Assembly: GCA_038373885.1 (NCBI GenBank)
Contig: JAWZYV010013289.1
Location: forward strand, 1 to 64,000
Reading direction: 5' to 3'
DNA from: Cheiracanthium punctorium
Taxonomy: Eukaryota; Arthropoda; Arachnida; Araneae; Cheiracanthiidae
Length of the DNA: 64,000 nt
Below, piece after piece: positions 45,097-56,288 of the stretch. The position numbers were made by a program, and so were the translations under genes. Within the stretch, counting starts at the first letter, position 1; every line of letters begins with the position of its first letter. A model generated the notes under the pieces. It worked only from the letters and a program-made list of their open reading frames with translations, was not told the DNA's origin and made no database searches.

Positions 45097-45834
45097 CGTC
45101 GCCCTGTCGATGGGTTCTGGGTTGCTGTGATTTTCGCCAGTAGTCGTCTCGTTTAAGCCGTAAGTGCGGCATCGTTGTATCTTCTTGACTCATTTAAATT
45201 TAAGTAGTCACAGAATAAAGAAATTAATCGTCCATTACTCGTCTTACAGACCACGTTTTTCGTATCGCACCATTTCTGGTCCTTAATCATATGGAGAACA
45301 AACTATCGCTATGTATAAACAAACTATCCTAACGTTAAATAGGTAGTTAGGTCAGTTTATGACACCCAGAGCAAATTTTAATTATGGCAAAATTCTCGCA
45401 TTTCGGAAGATTTGGGCAGTTTTTTTTTTTTTTTTTACAGTCGGGCATGCTTCCATTTTTCATAAAGAGGTTATATACGCAAAATTCTCGCAGTTTACTT
45501 TTTTTGCATGTAACTAGGCCTGACTTAGAGATTTGGAAGACCAGTTACATGTTATAAAAATAACTAAAATTCATAAATACCCTGATTTTGAATGTTTACC
45601 CGAGGAAGGAATAAGTACCTATTTATATATACCTTGCCCAATGGGTATTTACCCAGCTCACATCTGTAGTAAAAAATTCTCACCTATTTTTTTTTAAATC
45701 TCACTCGGTTTTCGGGAAAGGGTGAGAAATTCTCACCCATTTTTTTCCAATAATGGAAACACTGTCTACGGTTATATCATTTCTTTGGAGAAACTGGTTC
45801 ACGCGGTCTTTTTTAAGTAAAACTTCTTTAGGCG

Positions 45835-47715
45835 CAACTAGGGAGTAACTCAGATATTTTTTCTGACGGAAGTAACGCTCACGTGGTTTTGAAAAAGCGG
45901 AAACTGCCTGCGATCGAACCCAACCAGCGAGTGAAAACTACTGTTTAAGAACACGGTGATAGAAAAACTTGAAGAAATGGAACCTGCAATCGAGCCAAAC
46001 TAGCAGACGAAAACTACATTTCAAGAGCACGGAAACAGAATAATACTTCGAACAAAAGCAGCAGAGGAAAACAAAAGTTTAAGAACACTGCCATAGAAAA
46101 AGGCAATAATAGACCCTATGTGCATTCGATAGCAACCAACAGAAGAAAACACCAGTTTAGTAAGACAGTTAAAGAAACATACCACAACATTGACATTCTC
46201 TCGATTCAAATCCTACGGAAAATCGTTTTAAGAAAACAGTGAAAGAATAATAGTCCAACACGGACACTTCCTGGATGCTAACCTAAGTTGACCATATTTC
46301 TAAACAGTATTTTGGGGACAAATCAAGCATTGTCATGGAATCCAAGGAAAACTTGGGGACACTAGAAAATATCTTTGGGGACTTATTCGAGGACACAACA
46401 TATTACCATGCTAATAGCTCTTTATATCAAGATGTGTTGTGTATTCTTATTTCTAATAAATTAATGGAACTATTTATAAATATTTATTTAAACCAGAAAT
46501 ATGAAAGGAAAACCATGTTGAAATATTGCAATTTATTCATAATTTAATACTTGGCATAGTATTTGTATTTTTCAGAAGACATTGCTTTTTACATTGGCTC
46601 GTATTGTGATCATTTTTCATTAAATCTTTTACACCCTCTAATAAAAGTATTCGAGTGCAAGAAAAATTTCGTACTTCAATTTCATATTTAAAACATGGTT
46701 ATTCCTGAAAAGTGATTAATCATTAACAAAACTGAAATGCGAAATTTGACTCATAGTCGAATACTTTATTGAATGTCTGTACACGCTACACATACAATGA
46801 CAACAAACGTTTTCAGAGATCGAATTTCATTGTTTCTCTGAGTAGAAGGCGCTTTTAGCTGTTTTATTTTTCTTATTTCTTCAATTTTTTCTGAAAGAAA
46901 TAAACTAAACGGAAACTTTCAGGGGAAAAAAGTACAAATCTTTAAATTTGGGGACTTTTCGCGTCCCCAAGAAGTCAAGGTATTTTTACGGACAAAGTAA
47001 AAAAAAAATCTATATTTGGGGACTGTCCTCGAATTTCGAAGACGTATGGTCTCCTTTATGCTACCCCGACATCCAGACGGAACAACGGTTTAAGAACATG
47101 GGTATGTAACACCACAAAGAAACAAACACTGGCTGCAAACGGTTTAAGAACAGAATAAAAGAATAACAAATGGACACTCCGTGGATTCTAACCCAACCTC
47201 AAGAGGCGATTTAACACGGGGATGGAACACCACAAAGAAACGGACCCTGGCTGCAATCAATCCTAAACAATAAACAGAACCTGCAGTTTAAAAACACGGA
47301 TGCAGAATAATAATTTTAAACCTACCAACAGACGAAATCAACGCTTAAGAACACTGTGATAGAAAAAAACACAAAAAAAATGTACACTACCAGCATTCGA
47401 ACCCAACAAACAGAGGAAAACATCAGTTAAAGAGCACAGTTAAAGTATAATACTAGACTATGGACATTCCCCCCATTCAAACCCAACCTCCAGACGGAAC
47501 AATGGCATAAGAAAACAGTTAAAGAATATTACTACAACATGGACACTTCCTGGATTCTAACTCAATTTCCAGACGATTTAAGAGCACAGTTAAAGGATAA
47601 TACATGGACACTCCCTGGATTCTAACCCAACCTCCAGACGGAACAACGGTTTAAGAACATGGGGATGAACACCACAAAGAAAATGAATCTGGCTGTAACT
47701 GAATCCAACGTCAAA
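45835..47715 (+). repeat. Degenerate minisatellite, units about 60-75 bp, interrupted
   Basis: The landmark aagaacac(g/a)g, or variants such as aagagcacagttaaag, recurs about fourteen times between 45949 and 47660. It alternates with gga(c/t)ac(t/a)...ggattc(g/t)aaccca and cagacggaacaacggttt. The array is split by the MITE at 46284-47058. No frame is maintained across units. Confidence 0.75.
46284..47058. mobile_element. hAT-like element, 775 bp, nested in the minisatellite
   Basis: The ends taagttgaccata and tatggtctccttta are inverted with a few mismatches. Flanking 8-mers tgctaacc (46276-46283) and tgctaccc (47059-47066) match at 7 of 8, and the minisatellite unit resumes after the second. 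Internal motifs ttggggac and gggactgtcc are repeated. Confidence 0.6.
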
Positions 47716-47721
47716 GAAGTT

Positions 47722-48006
47722 TTACTTCAATCGTGCGTAAAGATTACACGCACACACTTTTTTTTTAAATGTTAAACCTAAAACATGTGAAAACAACAAA
47801 TTCAAAATTTTTATGGATTTTTTCAAAGAAAGAGCCACTGTTTCCGATGTAGACAGAGGATTGGATGTTAATTCTTCCAGACCCTTGTCAATGCCATCAA
47901 AATATTTATAAACTACTTCAAGAGCTTTCATTCTTGCTGACCATCTAGTTTTACCGTTTTTTTTTAAAGAAAGTGGAACATACAAAAGTAAACTATTTGA
48001 AGACAA
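47722..48006 (-). pseudogene. hAT (ZMYM1-like) transposase fragment
   Basis: The minus-strand frame reads KTRWSARMKALEVVYKYFDGI followed by LEELTSNPLSTSETVALSLKKSI. The T-R-W-S-A-R block with the following helices is characteristic of the hAT transposase branch that includes ZMYM1-like proteins. It comes from the catalytic region after the insertion domain. Both ends are truncated and the C-terminal dimerisation domain is absent. It may be the original cargo of the surrounding hAT-type insertion. Confidence 0.65.
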
Positions 48007-48141
48007 TTTGGCTAAAGTGTCACAGTTAAAACCATAATCACGCCTTTTTCTACAAATGTAAAAATGTTTTCTTTTATTTTAATCGTAAGTGAAATCTGAC
48101 GCTACTTTCCTTGAAACAGAGGCGCAGGTTGCCGCCTGCGT

Positions 48142-48307
48142 CTAGTGGCGTAGCTAGAGAAGTGTTAGAGGGAGCATCAGTCTCCGGACACAGCATATAA
48201 GGGGGCCAAATTATTATTTCGAACTGTCATTGTTGTCCATTCTATCAAACAGAAATAGATGCGGAAACTTCACTTGTTCCCGAAATCTGAAAACTCTAGC
48301 TACGCTT
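48142..48307. mobile_element. Possible small hAT MITE (AGTGGCGTAGCTAGAG ends)
   Basis: The inverted ends tagtggcgtagctagag and ctctagctacgcttctg match well. No convincing target-site duplication was found. Confidence 0.45.
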
Positions 48308-48605
48308 CTGACTATGCCTTAAATCGGACCTGCTCGACTCATCGACTAAAACAGATCGGTCATCGCCAGCCGATGGGTCTCCAGGGGCTTTTTCCTTTGC
48401 TTTGTGACAAAACGTTTCCACAATGTCCCATTCGAAAAACTGCTTATGTCTAATGGGTCGTAACAATACCAGCTTTTTCAGACATGACGCTTGGGCACAA
48501 AGTCACAAAACTGGAAAACAAAAATCTTCATGGAACCATAACTGATTTTGGCGCCCGGGGCACTTGCCCCGTTTGCTCTCCCCTAGTTGCGGCCCTGAGT
48601 TAGGT

Positions 48606-49269
48606 AGCCTGAAAACAAAGGTAACCAACCTTACCAAGTATTTAGATGATTATGTCCCGGCATCGGATAAAGCCATTGAACTCGATTTGAAATTAAACTC
48701 TTTAAAAATAACACAAGGAGATAGTGAAGAATTAAGACTCCAGTATTATAAGTTACTGGAAGGAATAAATATTTTAGATAAAGAACGCGATTTGGATATT
48801 CTCAATGACGCATTGCAAGAACAGGAGGTAAGAATTAAATCTATCCTCTCTTCTATTAGTAAAGCTGTTGACATTTTTGATAAGAACATAGAACATTCTA
48901 TTTCGAATAATGTATGCACAAATGTAAAGGTGAAATTACCCCAAATAAATTTACCAGAATTTTTCGGATCGTATCAAGAATGGGGACTTGTTAAATCAAA
49001 ATTCGACTTACTTATCACATCTAACGAAAGTTTAACAATAAAAACTGCACTATTTACAGGCTTCATTAAAGGGAGAAGCTAAACATTTGCAAACACCAAA
49101 CGATACATTCGATTCATTATTAGGCGCTTTGCAACAAATATTTGAGAATAAATGTATTATTGCATCTTCTCACATCAATTCTGTTTTGTCCTTGAATAAA
49201 TTAAATAATGAATCAGCAAGGGATCTAAGAACCCACTTGATAATATTCAGAAGCATATTTCGTCTTTAG
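48606..49269 (+). pseudogene. BEL gag, capsid part, frameshifted
   Basis: The homologous frame starts at LGSLKTKVTNLTKYL right after the hAT duplication; the residues upstream are MITE sequence. Charged coiled-coil-like helices follow, then LPQINLPEFFGSYQEW, a hallmark of the BEL/Pao gag (DUF1759). After a frameshift at 49082 it continues through HLQTPNDTFDSLLGALQQIF to a stop at 49269. Gag forms the particle that holds the RNA. The start codon has been lost. Confidence 0.85.
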
Positions 49270-49402
49270 AATTGTTTGATTTGAAACCTGACTAACTTTC
49301 TCAGCAAAGGTTGGTTGCAATTATTGTGTTAACCAAATTAGATCATGAGACTCGTAGGTAATACGAAATGACCTTGGACAGTACTGAATTTCCCGATTCT
49401 TT

Positions 49403-49720
49403 TTGTCAAAAAGATGTCAAATTTTAGAAAGCTTCAATGCTTCTTTTCATAACCAAAACAAGCAAAAGAACATTCCCCTCCATTCTAAGCCGAAAGTGTT
49501 TCTTTCGAAATCTCATCCTAATATTTGTGCCTTATGCAAACAAGCACACAGTTTATTTAAATGTAAACGCTTCAGTTCAATGAAGGTTAATGAAAGATTT
49601 GATGTAGTAAAAAGTCATAATCTTTGTATAAATTGTTTATCTCGATTGCATAAATTATCGGATTGCCGTAGTGTTCGAAATTGTTTCTGTTCTAAACGGC
49701 ATAATTCATTATTGTGTTGA
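49403..49720 (+). pseudogene. BEL gag zinc-knuckle region
   Basis: It contains CALCKQAHSLFKC (C-x2-C-x3-H-x4-C), CINCLSRLHKLSDC (C-x2-C-x4-H-x4-C) and a third partial knuckle CFCSKRHNSLLC. A row of knuckles before protease is normal for BEL/Pao and serves RNA binding. It is separated from the capsid frame by stops at 49270-49400. Confidence 0.85.
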
Positions 49721-49833
49721 AGATTGAATAAGAGTGTTGGTAATCATAAACATTCCTCACAAGAAACTACTAATAACTTGAAAACGGAAGTAATAAATTC
49801 CGAGTCAAATGTGAATTCCCCTACCTTCACGCC

Positions 49834-50183
49834 TAGGGTTGCCAGGTCGCCAAACCAAATAGCTGGACAGACCAGCCAGTTTGGTCGGACATTTGGGTAA
49901 AAAGGCCGGACAGCCTACAATATTGAGGATTTTGTCTCAGTATTAATAGGTACAACAAAAAAAAATTGTATGTAAAATCAAGCTTTTTTTATTATTACCA
50001 TCTTGTTAAATTCTAATAAAATATAAATATCATCGAATGCCAAATCAGTTCAAGTACTTTTTTACAGGTGACTTTGGCGGATTAGTAATAAGCATAACAA
50101 AGATGCACACCGTTAAGTTTGGCCGGACACGCAATCAAAAAGCCTAACTGTGTCCGGCTTTATCCGGACGCCTGGCAACGCTA
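49834..50183. mobile_element. hAT MITE, 350 bp, TSD ttcrcgcc
   Basis: The ends are tagggttgccag and ctggcaacgcta. Flanks ttcacgcc (49826-49833) and ttcgcgcc (50184-50191) match at 7 of 8. The second BEL copy at 56289-56771 has no insertion here and supplies the empty site (near 56385). The interior repeats ccggacag-type motifs. Confidence 0.85.
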
Positions 50184-50191
50184 TTCGCGCC

Positions 50192-50937
50192 TTCGTATCA
50201 AGGTGACAGTCAGTCTGCATTACAAGCTGGGAAAGAGGAAGAATTCATTGGTTCCAGTTTCGTATCGGGAAAAAGAAACAACAAAGTGTGGTTTTAAGTA
50301 CTGTTATTGTTTTTGGTGAAAATAACGTTGGAAATAAGTACCCGATAAAAGCGATTCTTGAGTGCGGTTCAACGGTAAATATTGTCACGTTAGATACTGC
50401 ATTAGCTTTAGGATTAAGGCTTCGAAAAATAAACACCTTAGTTTCGGGTATTGGAGGTGCATCTCACAAAATAAAGCATGATGTTTCAATTTCAAATAAG
50501 GAAGGTCAGTTTAAAAGAATAATTGTTTGGTTATCGAAAGTATTGCAGATTTTACAACAATGTGTAAACTTGATATGAAAGGGATAAAAATTCCTGACGG
50601 CATTAATCAATCAGATAAATCTTTTCATTTTCCGAGTAAAATACATATGTTGCTTGGAAATCAGTTAATTTTTGATCTATTAAAATCTGAAAAATTGAAA
50701 TTAGCTGTAGGTAATTTGATATTACAAGATATTGTGATCGGCTTCACTGCTAGTGCTATTATGCGTCATGAAAACACTAGTCCAGACTTTTCTTGTGGTG
50801 TTATTTCAACGCTTCATGCATTAGACAAAAATATTAGATTATTTTGGGAAATGGAAAATTTAACGGATGTGGAAAATCCGGTCGTTAAATCTGAAGAAGA
50901 ACGATTTTGTGAACAGCATTTTTTAAATACCTTATAA
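50192..50937 (+). pseudogene. BEL aspartic protease region
   Basis: Overlapping frames give the BEL protease (DUF1758): AILECGSTVNIV at the active site, then ALGLRLRKINTLVSGIGG and, after a frameshift near 50530, IHMLLGNQLIFDLL. The expected D-x-G-S is E-C-G-S here, with Glu for the catalytic Asp; copy 2 at 56540 has LLDCGS. The enzyme would be inactive even if the frame were open. Confidence 0.8.
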
Positions 50938-51847
50938 AGGGATGAATCTGGTCGCTTTATAGTACAGATGCCTTTATCTAAGGATCCCAGTTGTTTAGGG
51001 GACTCCAAACAAACTGCTTTGAATAGACTCGAGGCTTTATGGGAAAAGTATAGTCAAAAATCCGGAAATGCTGATTTTATATCGTAATTTTATTCGAGAA
51101 TACCAAACAATGGGTCATATGATAGAGATAATTGAAGAAGAGCCAGCAGTGATGTATTATCTACCCCATCACTGTGTTTATCGTCCTACTAATAGTGCAA
51201 CTTCACTCCCCGTTGTCTTTAATGCATCGTCTGTTACTTCCATTGGTGAATCTCTGAATTCATTGCAGATTAATGGTGATATAACACAAGAAGATTTATT
51301 TTCAATTTTACTTCGATTCAGAATTTACAAGTACGCGTTAACTGCAGACATAAAGAAAATGGTTAAGATGGTTGCTATAGATGAGTATCAGCGCGATTTG
51401 CTATGTATCGTTTGGAAACATAATTTTGAAGATCCAGTGAAGAAATATAAATTAACCACCGTAACCTATGATACTAGTAGCGCTTCCTATCTAAGCACTA
51501 GGTCGTTGAAACAACTTGCAATAAATGATGGTGAGGATTGTGCATTAGCTGCTGAAGTTTTGCTTTCAGACGTCTACACGGACGATATCTTAACAGGCAG
51601 CGATGATCTGGAATTAGGGAAGAAACTCCAAGCTCAGCTTGTCTCACTGTTACAAGGGGCTTGCATGCAGTTGCATAAATGGGCAGCTAGTAATCTTTAC
51701 CTATTGCCGTATGAATTAAATGAAAATACAGACTTATCTTTTTCCAATCAAAATGAGACAAAGACACTTGGGTTTTATGGAAGTCACAGACAGATTCCTT
51801 CTCTTTCAAGGTATCTACTAAGGATGAATGAGGAAATAATTGAATAA
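50938..51847 (+). pseudogene. BEL reverse transcriptase
   Basis: A frame from 51068 has the Pao-type RT: YYLPHHCVYRP, VVFNASSVTS, EDLFSILLRFR, YALTADIKKM (first catalytic Asp), TVTYDTSSASYLSTRSLKQL, then the active site VYTDDILTG (YxDD). The N-terminal part (50938-51067) is in another frame. It copies the RNA into DNA in the particle. Substitutions such as KKMVKM for the usual E-K-M-Y suggest decay. Confidence 0.88.
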
Positions 51848-52664
51848 TTGTAAATTCACCAAAAGAACTGCGCTCTCCACATTTGCAAAATTGTTCGATC
51901 CACTCGGGATATTAGGGCCCATAATAGCAAGGGCTAAAATTCTAATACAAACTCTGTGGCAGTTAAACTTAGACTGGAATGATTGCTTGCCCCCAAACTT
52001 AAAATCTGAGTGGAATTCTTTTGTTACAAATTTAACATCTAAAATCCTTTTGGTTATTGGCTTTAACATCATTCCATTCCAACAGAAATTCATGGCTTTG
52101 CAGATTCTTCAGAGAAGGCTTTCGAAGCCGTAATCTACATTCGTTGTGTTGACGCAAATGGGTATCGTTCTTAACCTGTTGTGCTCTAAATCTAAGTTGC
52201 TCCTCTATGGACAATCAGCATTCCTCGGTTAGAGCTCAACGCCGCAGTTATTCTTTCCCAATTGGTTAAAAGATCTCTGCAAGTCATAAAAATCCAAATT
52301 GACGACATTTACCTTCGGTCAGACAGGAGTATAGTGTTAGCGTGGATTAAGAGACCACTTTCTCATCTCAAGTCATTCGTTACAAACCGTGTGAGCATCA
52401 TTAACGAGCTTACCAAGATTGAATGCTGGCACCACGTCAGCACCAAGGAAAATCCAGCCGTATCCTTTCGAGAAGCCTGAATCCTGACAAAATTCAGGAA
52501 TGCGATCTGTGGTGGCTTGGGCCGCTATTTCTACGTCAAGGCGAAATAAGTGAATTGTCTAACCCTGCTTCAGTAGAGAACAATGACCTCTTTTCGCGAG
52601 AAATAAGGGGGTCGCCAACCAGTGGAATGTGTGGGTTGCTGGAGACAGTCGAGCCGCTATAAAT
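51840..52664 (+). pseudogene. BEL RT connection and RNase H region, broken
   Basis: TALSTFAKLFDPLGILGPI is the conserved Pao block after the RT thumb. Later frames give LRSDRSIVLAWIKRP, VSIINELTKIECWHHV and NPDKIQECDLWWLGPLFL, the C-terminal RNase H and linker motifs of BEL elements. At least three frameshifts split it, and the RNase H catalytic residues cannot all be traced. Confidence 0.8.
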
Positions 52665-53154
52665 TGATCAATAGCTGTTCTTCATTCCCCAAATTACAGA
52701 GAGTTCTTGCTTGATGCAAAAGATTTGTAAACAATGCAGGAAACCCCTTACTACGAGAGTCTGGATGCCTTAAAGTCATGAACTTAGTTAATCCTTGTGG
52801 ACAATAGTGAAAAACATTCATGGAACTAATTTTGATAAGGAAATACAGTGCTTAAGCACAGGAACTCCGATTCCAAAATCTAGTAAACTTCTAAATTTAT
52901 ACCCTTTCTTAAATAGTAATGACATCCTCCGCGTTGGAGGACAACTGAAAAACTCTAAGTTGCCTGTTTCACAAACGCACCCAATATTGCTTTCTTCTAA
53001 CCATCATTTTACTTATGTTGTAATTAAGTATTTTCATACCTTATATTTCCATACATGTGTAAAAGCTACGTTAGCTAATATCAGATTGAATTTTTGGATT
53101 GTGGGTGCTAGAAATATTGTCAAAAGAGTTCTGCATAGCTGCATCACTTGTTGA
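52665..53154 (+). pseudogene. BEL integrase N-terminal zinc-binding domain
   Basis: DILRVGGQLKNSKLPVSQTH is the conserved BEL block before integrase. It is followed by the H-H-C-C domain: HHFTYVVIKYFHTLYFH with two histidines and HSCITC with the cysteine pair. A stop follows at about 53152. This domain helps multimerise the integrase. Confidence 0.82.
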
Positions 53155-53883
53155 AAGGTAAGAGCAAAAGGTTCGCAGAAATTAATGGCAGACATGCCAG
53201 CTGCAAGAGTTAATGTTGCGAGAGTATTCAGCAAGGTAGGTATCGATTTTTGTGGCCAATTTCAGTTAAAGCCCTTGTAAAGAAGATATAAAACTATAAG
53301 AAAATGCTTTAGTACAGTTTTTATATGTTTTTCTGTGAAAGCGATTCAATTAGATTTAGTGTATAGCTGATCAACTGGAGCCTTTGTTGCAGCCCTAAAT
53401 CGATTTATTGTTATGCGTGGTCGTCCAGTTGAAGTATATAGCGATAACGGCACCAATTTTGTTGAGACATATAGTAAGTATAACAAATTTATTAAAACTT
53501 TATTTAAAAGTAATGAGGAATTAGAAAAATACCTGGCCAGTGAAAGTATAAAATGTCACTTCAATCCACCATCTGCTCCGCACTTTGGAGGCTTGTGGGA
53601 AGCAGGGGTTAAGTCGTTGAAATTACATTTACGTAGAGTTATAGGTAGTCTGATATTAAGTTTTGAAGAATTTTTAACCCTTGTTGTGCAAGTTGAAGCA
53701 GTCCTTAATTTTCGACTCCTATGCCCGCTTTGTAATGATCCAAATGATCTAGTTTCATTAACTCCTGGCCATTTTTTGATTGGATCTTCTATGCTTGCTA
53801 TGCCTGATCCGGATTACTCACAGGTTCCACAAAATAGATTAAGTCATTGGCAGGTGGTTGAAAAAATAAATAAAATGTTTTGA
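53155..53883 (+). pseudogene. BEL integrase catalytic core and C-terminal domain
   Basis: The first Asp is in VGIDFCGQ (about 53240) in a broken frame. From 53413 one frame holds VEVYSDNGTNF (second Asp) and APHFGGLWEAGVKSLK (third acidic residue, Glu). It continues into the DUF5641 tail, LTPGHFLIGSSMLAMP and LSHWQVVEKI. The full D-D-E triad is therefore present but not in one frame. The frame ends about 270 bp before the 3' LTR. Confidence 0.87.
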
Positions 53884-54141
53884 AAAAACCTTACCTTTCA
53901 TAAATTAATGTGCTTGAATTAAATATAATTTAAAATTTACTTCTTATGGTCTGTTTGAAGGTATATTAAAATTTGAATATGTATGGTTTTTTTTTTTTCA
54001 CCTAACTCTATTTGAAAACTGAAAATATTTGTATTTTTATTTAATATCATTGTGATGGCATTATTTAATCTCATTATCCAATTTTGATTGTTATTTTGAT
54101 AATGTAACCTGTAACTTTAATTTGAACACCTACGTCGTTGC

Positions 54142-54389
54142 AAGGCGGTGGAGATATGTTATTGCTTGTATTACTTTATTCATATTTGTATCTTGTCGCC
54201 AATTCGCTCCTGGCAACCCTGTCGATGGGTTCTGAGTTGCTGTGATTTTTGCCAGTAGTCGTCTCGATTTGTCAGCCTAAGCGCGCCATCGTTGTAGTCT
54301 CTTGACTCATTTAAATTTAAATAGTCAAAGAATAAAGAAATTAATTGTTGATTTTTGTGTCTTACAGTCCACTTTTTCGTTTCGCACCA
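54142..54389 (+). repeat. Polypurine tract and 3' LTR of BEL copy 1
   Basis: The purine run aaggcggtggagata (54142-54156) primes plus-strand synthesis. The LTR follows from 54157 (tgttattgcttg) to about 54389 (cgcacca), about 233 bp, matching the split 5' LTR. Confidence 0.8.
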
Positions 54390-55301
54390 CATATGTTAAC
54401 TTCCCTTTAACAATTATAACTTAATCCTCGTCACCTAATTATGAAAAATCAGAGAGAAAAAATTTGTCTAGCATTTAATGAATGAAATACTATTATAAAT
54501 CATGCAAAAATATTTTTTTTCTAATGTCGCTTTTTCTAATATTAATTTCTGCATTTTCGAGTCATTTTGTTATGCTAAAATTAATTTAAAAGGATGCACA
54601 TATTAGGTAAACGCTGGGGAATAAGAAAAAAACTATACTTAACCTTAAAATGAAAAAAAAAAACAGTAAAAAGCGTAAACATTTTCTTAATTTTACTCCT
54701 GAAACAATGAAGCGAAAACTCTAAAAAATGATCTAAATTTAGTAGTACTGCAATCTATGCACTATTTATGCATCTAGTTAAGAGCCTCATATACTTTCTA
54801 CATGAATTAATGATATTGATATCACTGAAAGAAAAAATACTAAATTCAATTTTTTTCTCTCTAAATATTGCTATTTGAAATAGGAGCCTCATATGAGGTT
54901 CAGGGTGACGAGAGCGTTAATGACTATAAAAACAAAATTGCTATAAAATTTTAATCAATTTGTTTTAATCTGTTCTGCACGCAATTTTTGGCTATTATAT
55001 TTTTCTCACTTTTTGCTTTATTTTTTAGAATAACTGAATAATAATAATAATTATTATATATATATATAATATTGTATCGTATCTGACTGAAATGCAAGTA
55101 ATATGCTGTAATGAATCTGAAAATTCTTAAAACAAGAATTAAAAATAACCAAAAATCCAACTATGCATACGAAACGAAAAAACGTACTCATTGTAACAAT
55201 ATTCCTGTTCCAATTCTATGAATAACTTTATAGTTGAAAGAATCCCAATGAACGGATAACTGAGTCTAGTCGATTAGAAATTCAATCCCCTGCCCTTTCT
55301 G
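54390..55301. other. AT-rich non-coding DNA
   Basis: No gene or RNA was recognised. There is a small (TA)n near 55056. Confidence 0.55.
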
Positions 55302-55766
55302 CAGGGCCGCTTTTCCGCATAGGCACGCTAGGCACATGCCTATCTCAAAAAATTGTAGGGCGTAAAAAGAGGAAAAATTATAGCGAATTACTGTCCTATC
55401 CTTACGCCTGCCGGTTGCCAGTCTGGGACACAGTGGATCCATAGGTAGTAGATAATGGATGTGTTGTGGGATTACAGCCAATTACTACACGAGGAATCTA
55501 GGCCTATGGGTAGGGTGCCCTCTGTGAGGGTCTTTCTAAGGGAGTCCTCTAAGGGGTCAGGGGTCCTTTCTAAGGGAGAGATTTTCCTTTCTCGGGAGAG
55601 ATTTTTCTTAGAAAGGGAGAGATTTTTCTAAGGGGTTCGGGTCCTTTCTAAGGGAAAGATTTTCCCTGAAGAGTTAAGGGAAAATCTCTCCCAAACCAAA
55701 ACTGGCAGGAAAGGGTGCGTAACAATTTCTAGTACGTAGGGTGCGGGGATGTTAAAAACGGCCCTG
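55302..55766. mobile_element. hAT MITE, about 465 bp, cagggccg ends
   Basis: Inverted ends cagggccgctttt and aaaaacggccctg. Flanks cctttctg (55294-55301) and, one base beyond the right end, cttttctg (55768-55775) match at 7 of 8. The right half (55525-55700) is a series of short tctaaggg/gggagagattt motifs in direct and inverted order. Confidence 0.65.
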
Positions 55767-56288
55767 ACTTTTCTGGTCTCTCTGAGTCTGAAGAAAATAA
55801 ACATAACCACATGATAGATGCAAATAAGAAAATACATAGAACCACTAGATTCTCAGAATCTATGTCGATAACAAAAGGAACACAGATGTTAAACGTGGTG
55901 GTAGCATTGCATGCAATGAAATTTGTGACTGTCCACCTGAGCAGCCAGTGGAGGAACCAGGGTAAGGACAAAGAAGTTTCAGCCTCCCCAAGCGATTGTT
56001 AAAGGGTAACATTCTGCTTTATTAGACACCTTGGATAGGTAAAATGAACTTTTTTTAATAAATTATCCTCTCCCAAAAAATTTTACATTCCTTTACACTA
56101 AAATTTTACTTACTAACTGTTCACTTTGTTTGGGTTAATTAGGATTTTTTCAAAATTATCCATAGTCTCTTATATATTGGTTACTGACATAAAAAGCGGA
56201 TTTTTATGATGAATTATTATAAACTTGTCCCCCCCCCCTTCGCGGAGTCAAAGCGTTCCGGGGAAAAAATTTTAGCACTGCAACACTG
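55767..56288. other. Non-coding DNA, possibly a degraded hAT MITE
   Basis: cagtggaggaaccaggg at 55946 looks like a hAT end, and ttttagcactg near 56275 could be its partner. No target-site duplication was found. Confidence 0.35.

Larger units (their letters stand above)
42287..45272 (+). repeat. 5' LTR of BEL copy 1, split by the Transib-like element
   Basis: The two parts, 42287-42353 and 45102-45272, together match the 3' LTR (54157-54389): the gtattact...ttcatatt start, then gtcgatgggttct, gccagtagtcgtctcg, ttgactcatttaaattta and a cttacag...cgcacca end. A putative primer site tggtccttaatcatatgg follows at 45277. Confidence 0.85.
45353..48597. mobile_element. hAT-type insertion in the BEL leader, TSD agttaggt
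   Basis: Perfect 8-bp repeats agttaggt lie at 45345-45352 and 48598-48605, and BEL gag coding starts right after the second. The right end ctagttgcggccctg is a typical hAT end. The left end begins cagtttatgacacc and is only a weak inverted match, so the left end may be rearranged. A hAT-family transposase fragment lies inside. Two smaller MITEs and a minisatellite are nested. Confidence 0.55.
42287..54389 (+). mobile_element. BEL/Pao retrotransposon copy 1, full length but dead, three insertions
   Basis: It has LTRs at both ends in the same orientation and, between them, BEL-type gag, protease, RT, RNase H and integrase in order. The 5' LTR is split by a Transib-like element (42354-45096). 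The leader is split by a hAT-type insertion (45353-48597), and the region before protease by a 350-bp hAT MITE (49834-50183). Without these the element would be about 5.8 kb, normal for BEL. Many frameshifts and stops make it a relic. I could not define its own target-site duplication with certainty. Confidence 0.85.

Noticed and set aside
55946..56278. Another hAT MITE
   Set aside because: Plausible ends (cagtggagg, gcactg) but no matching 8-bp flanks.
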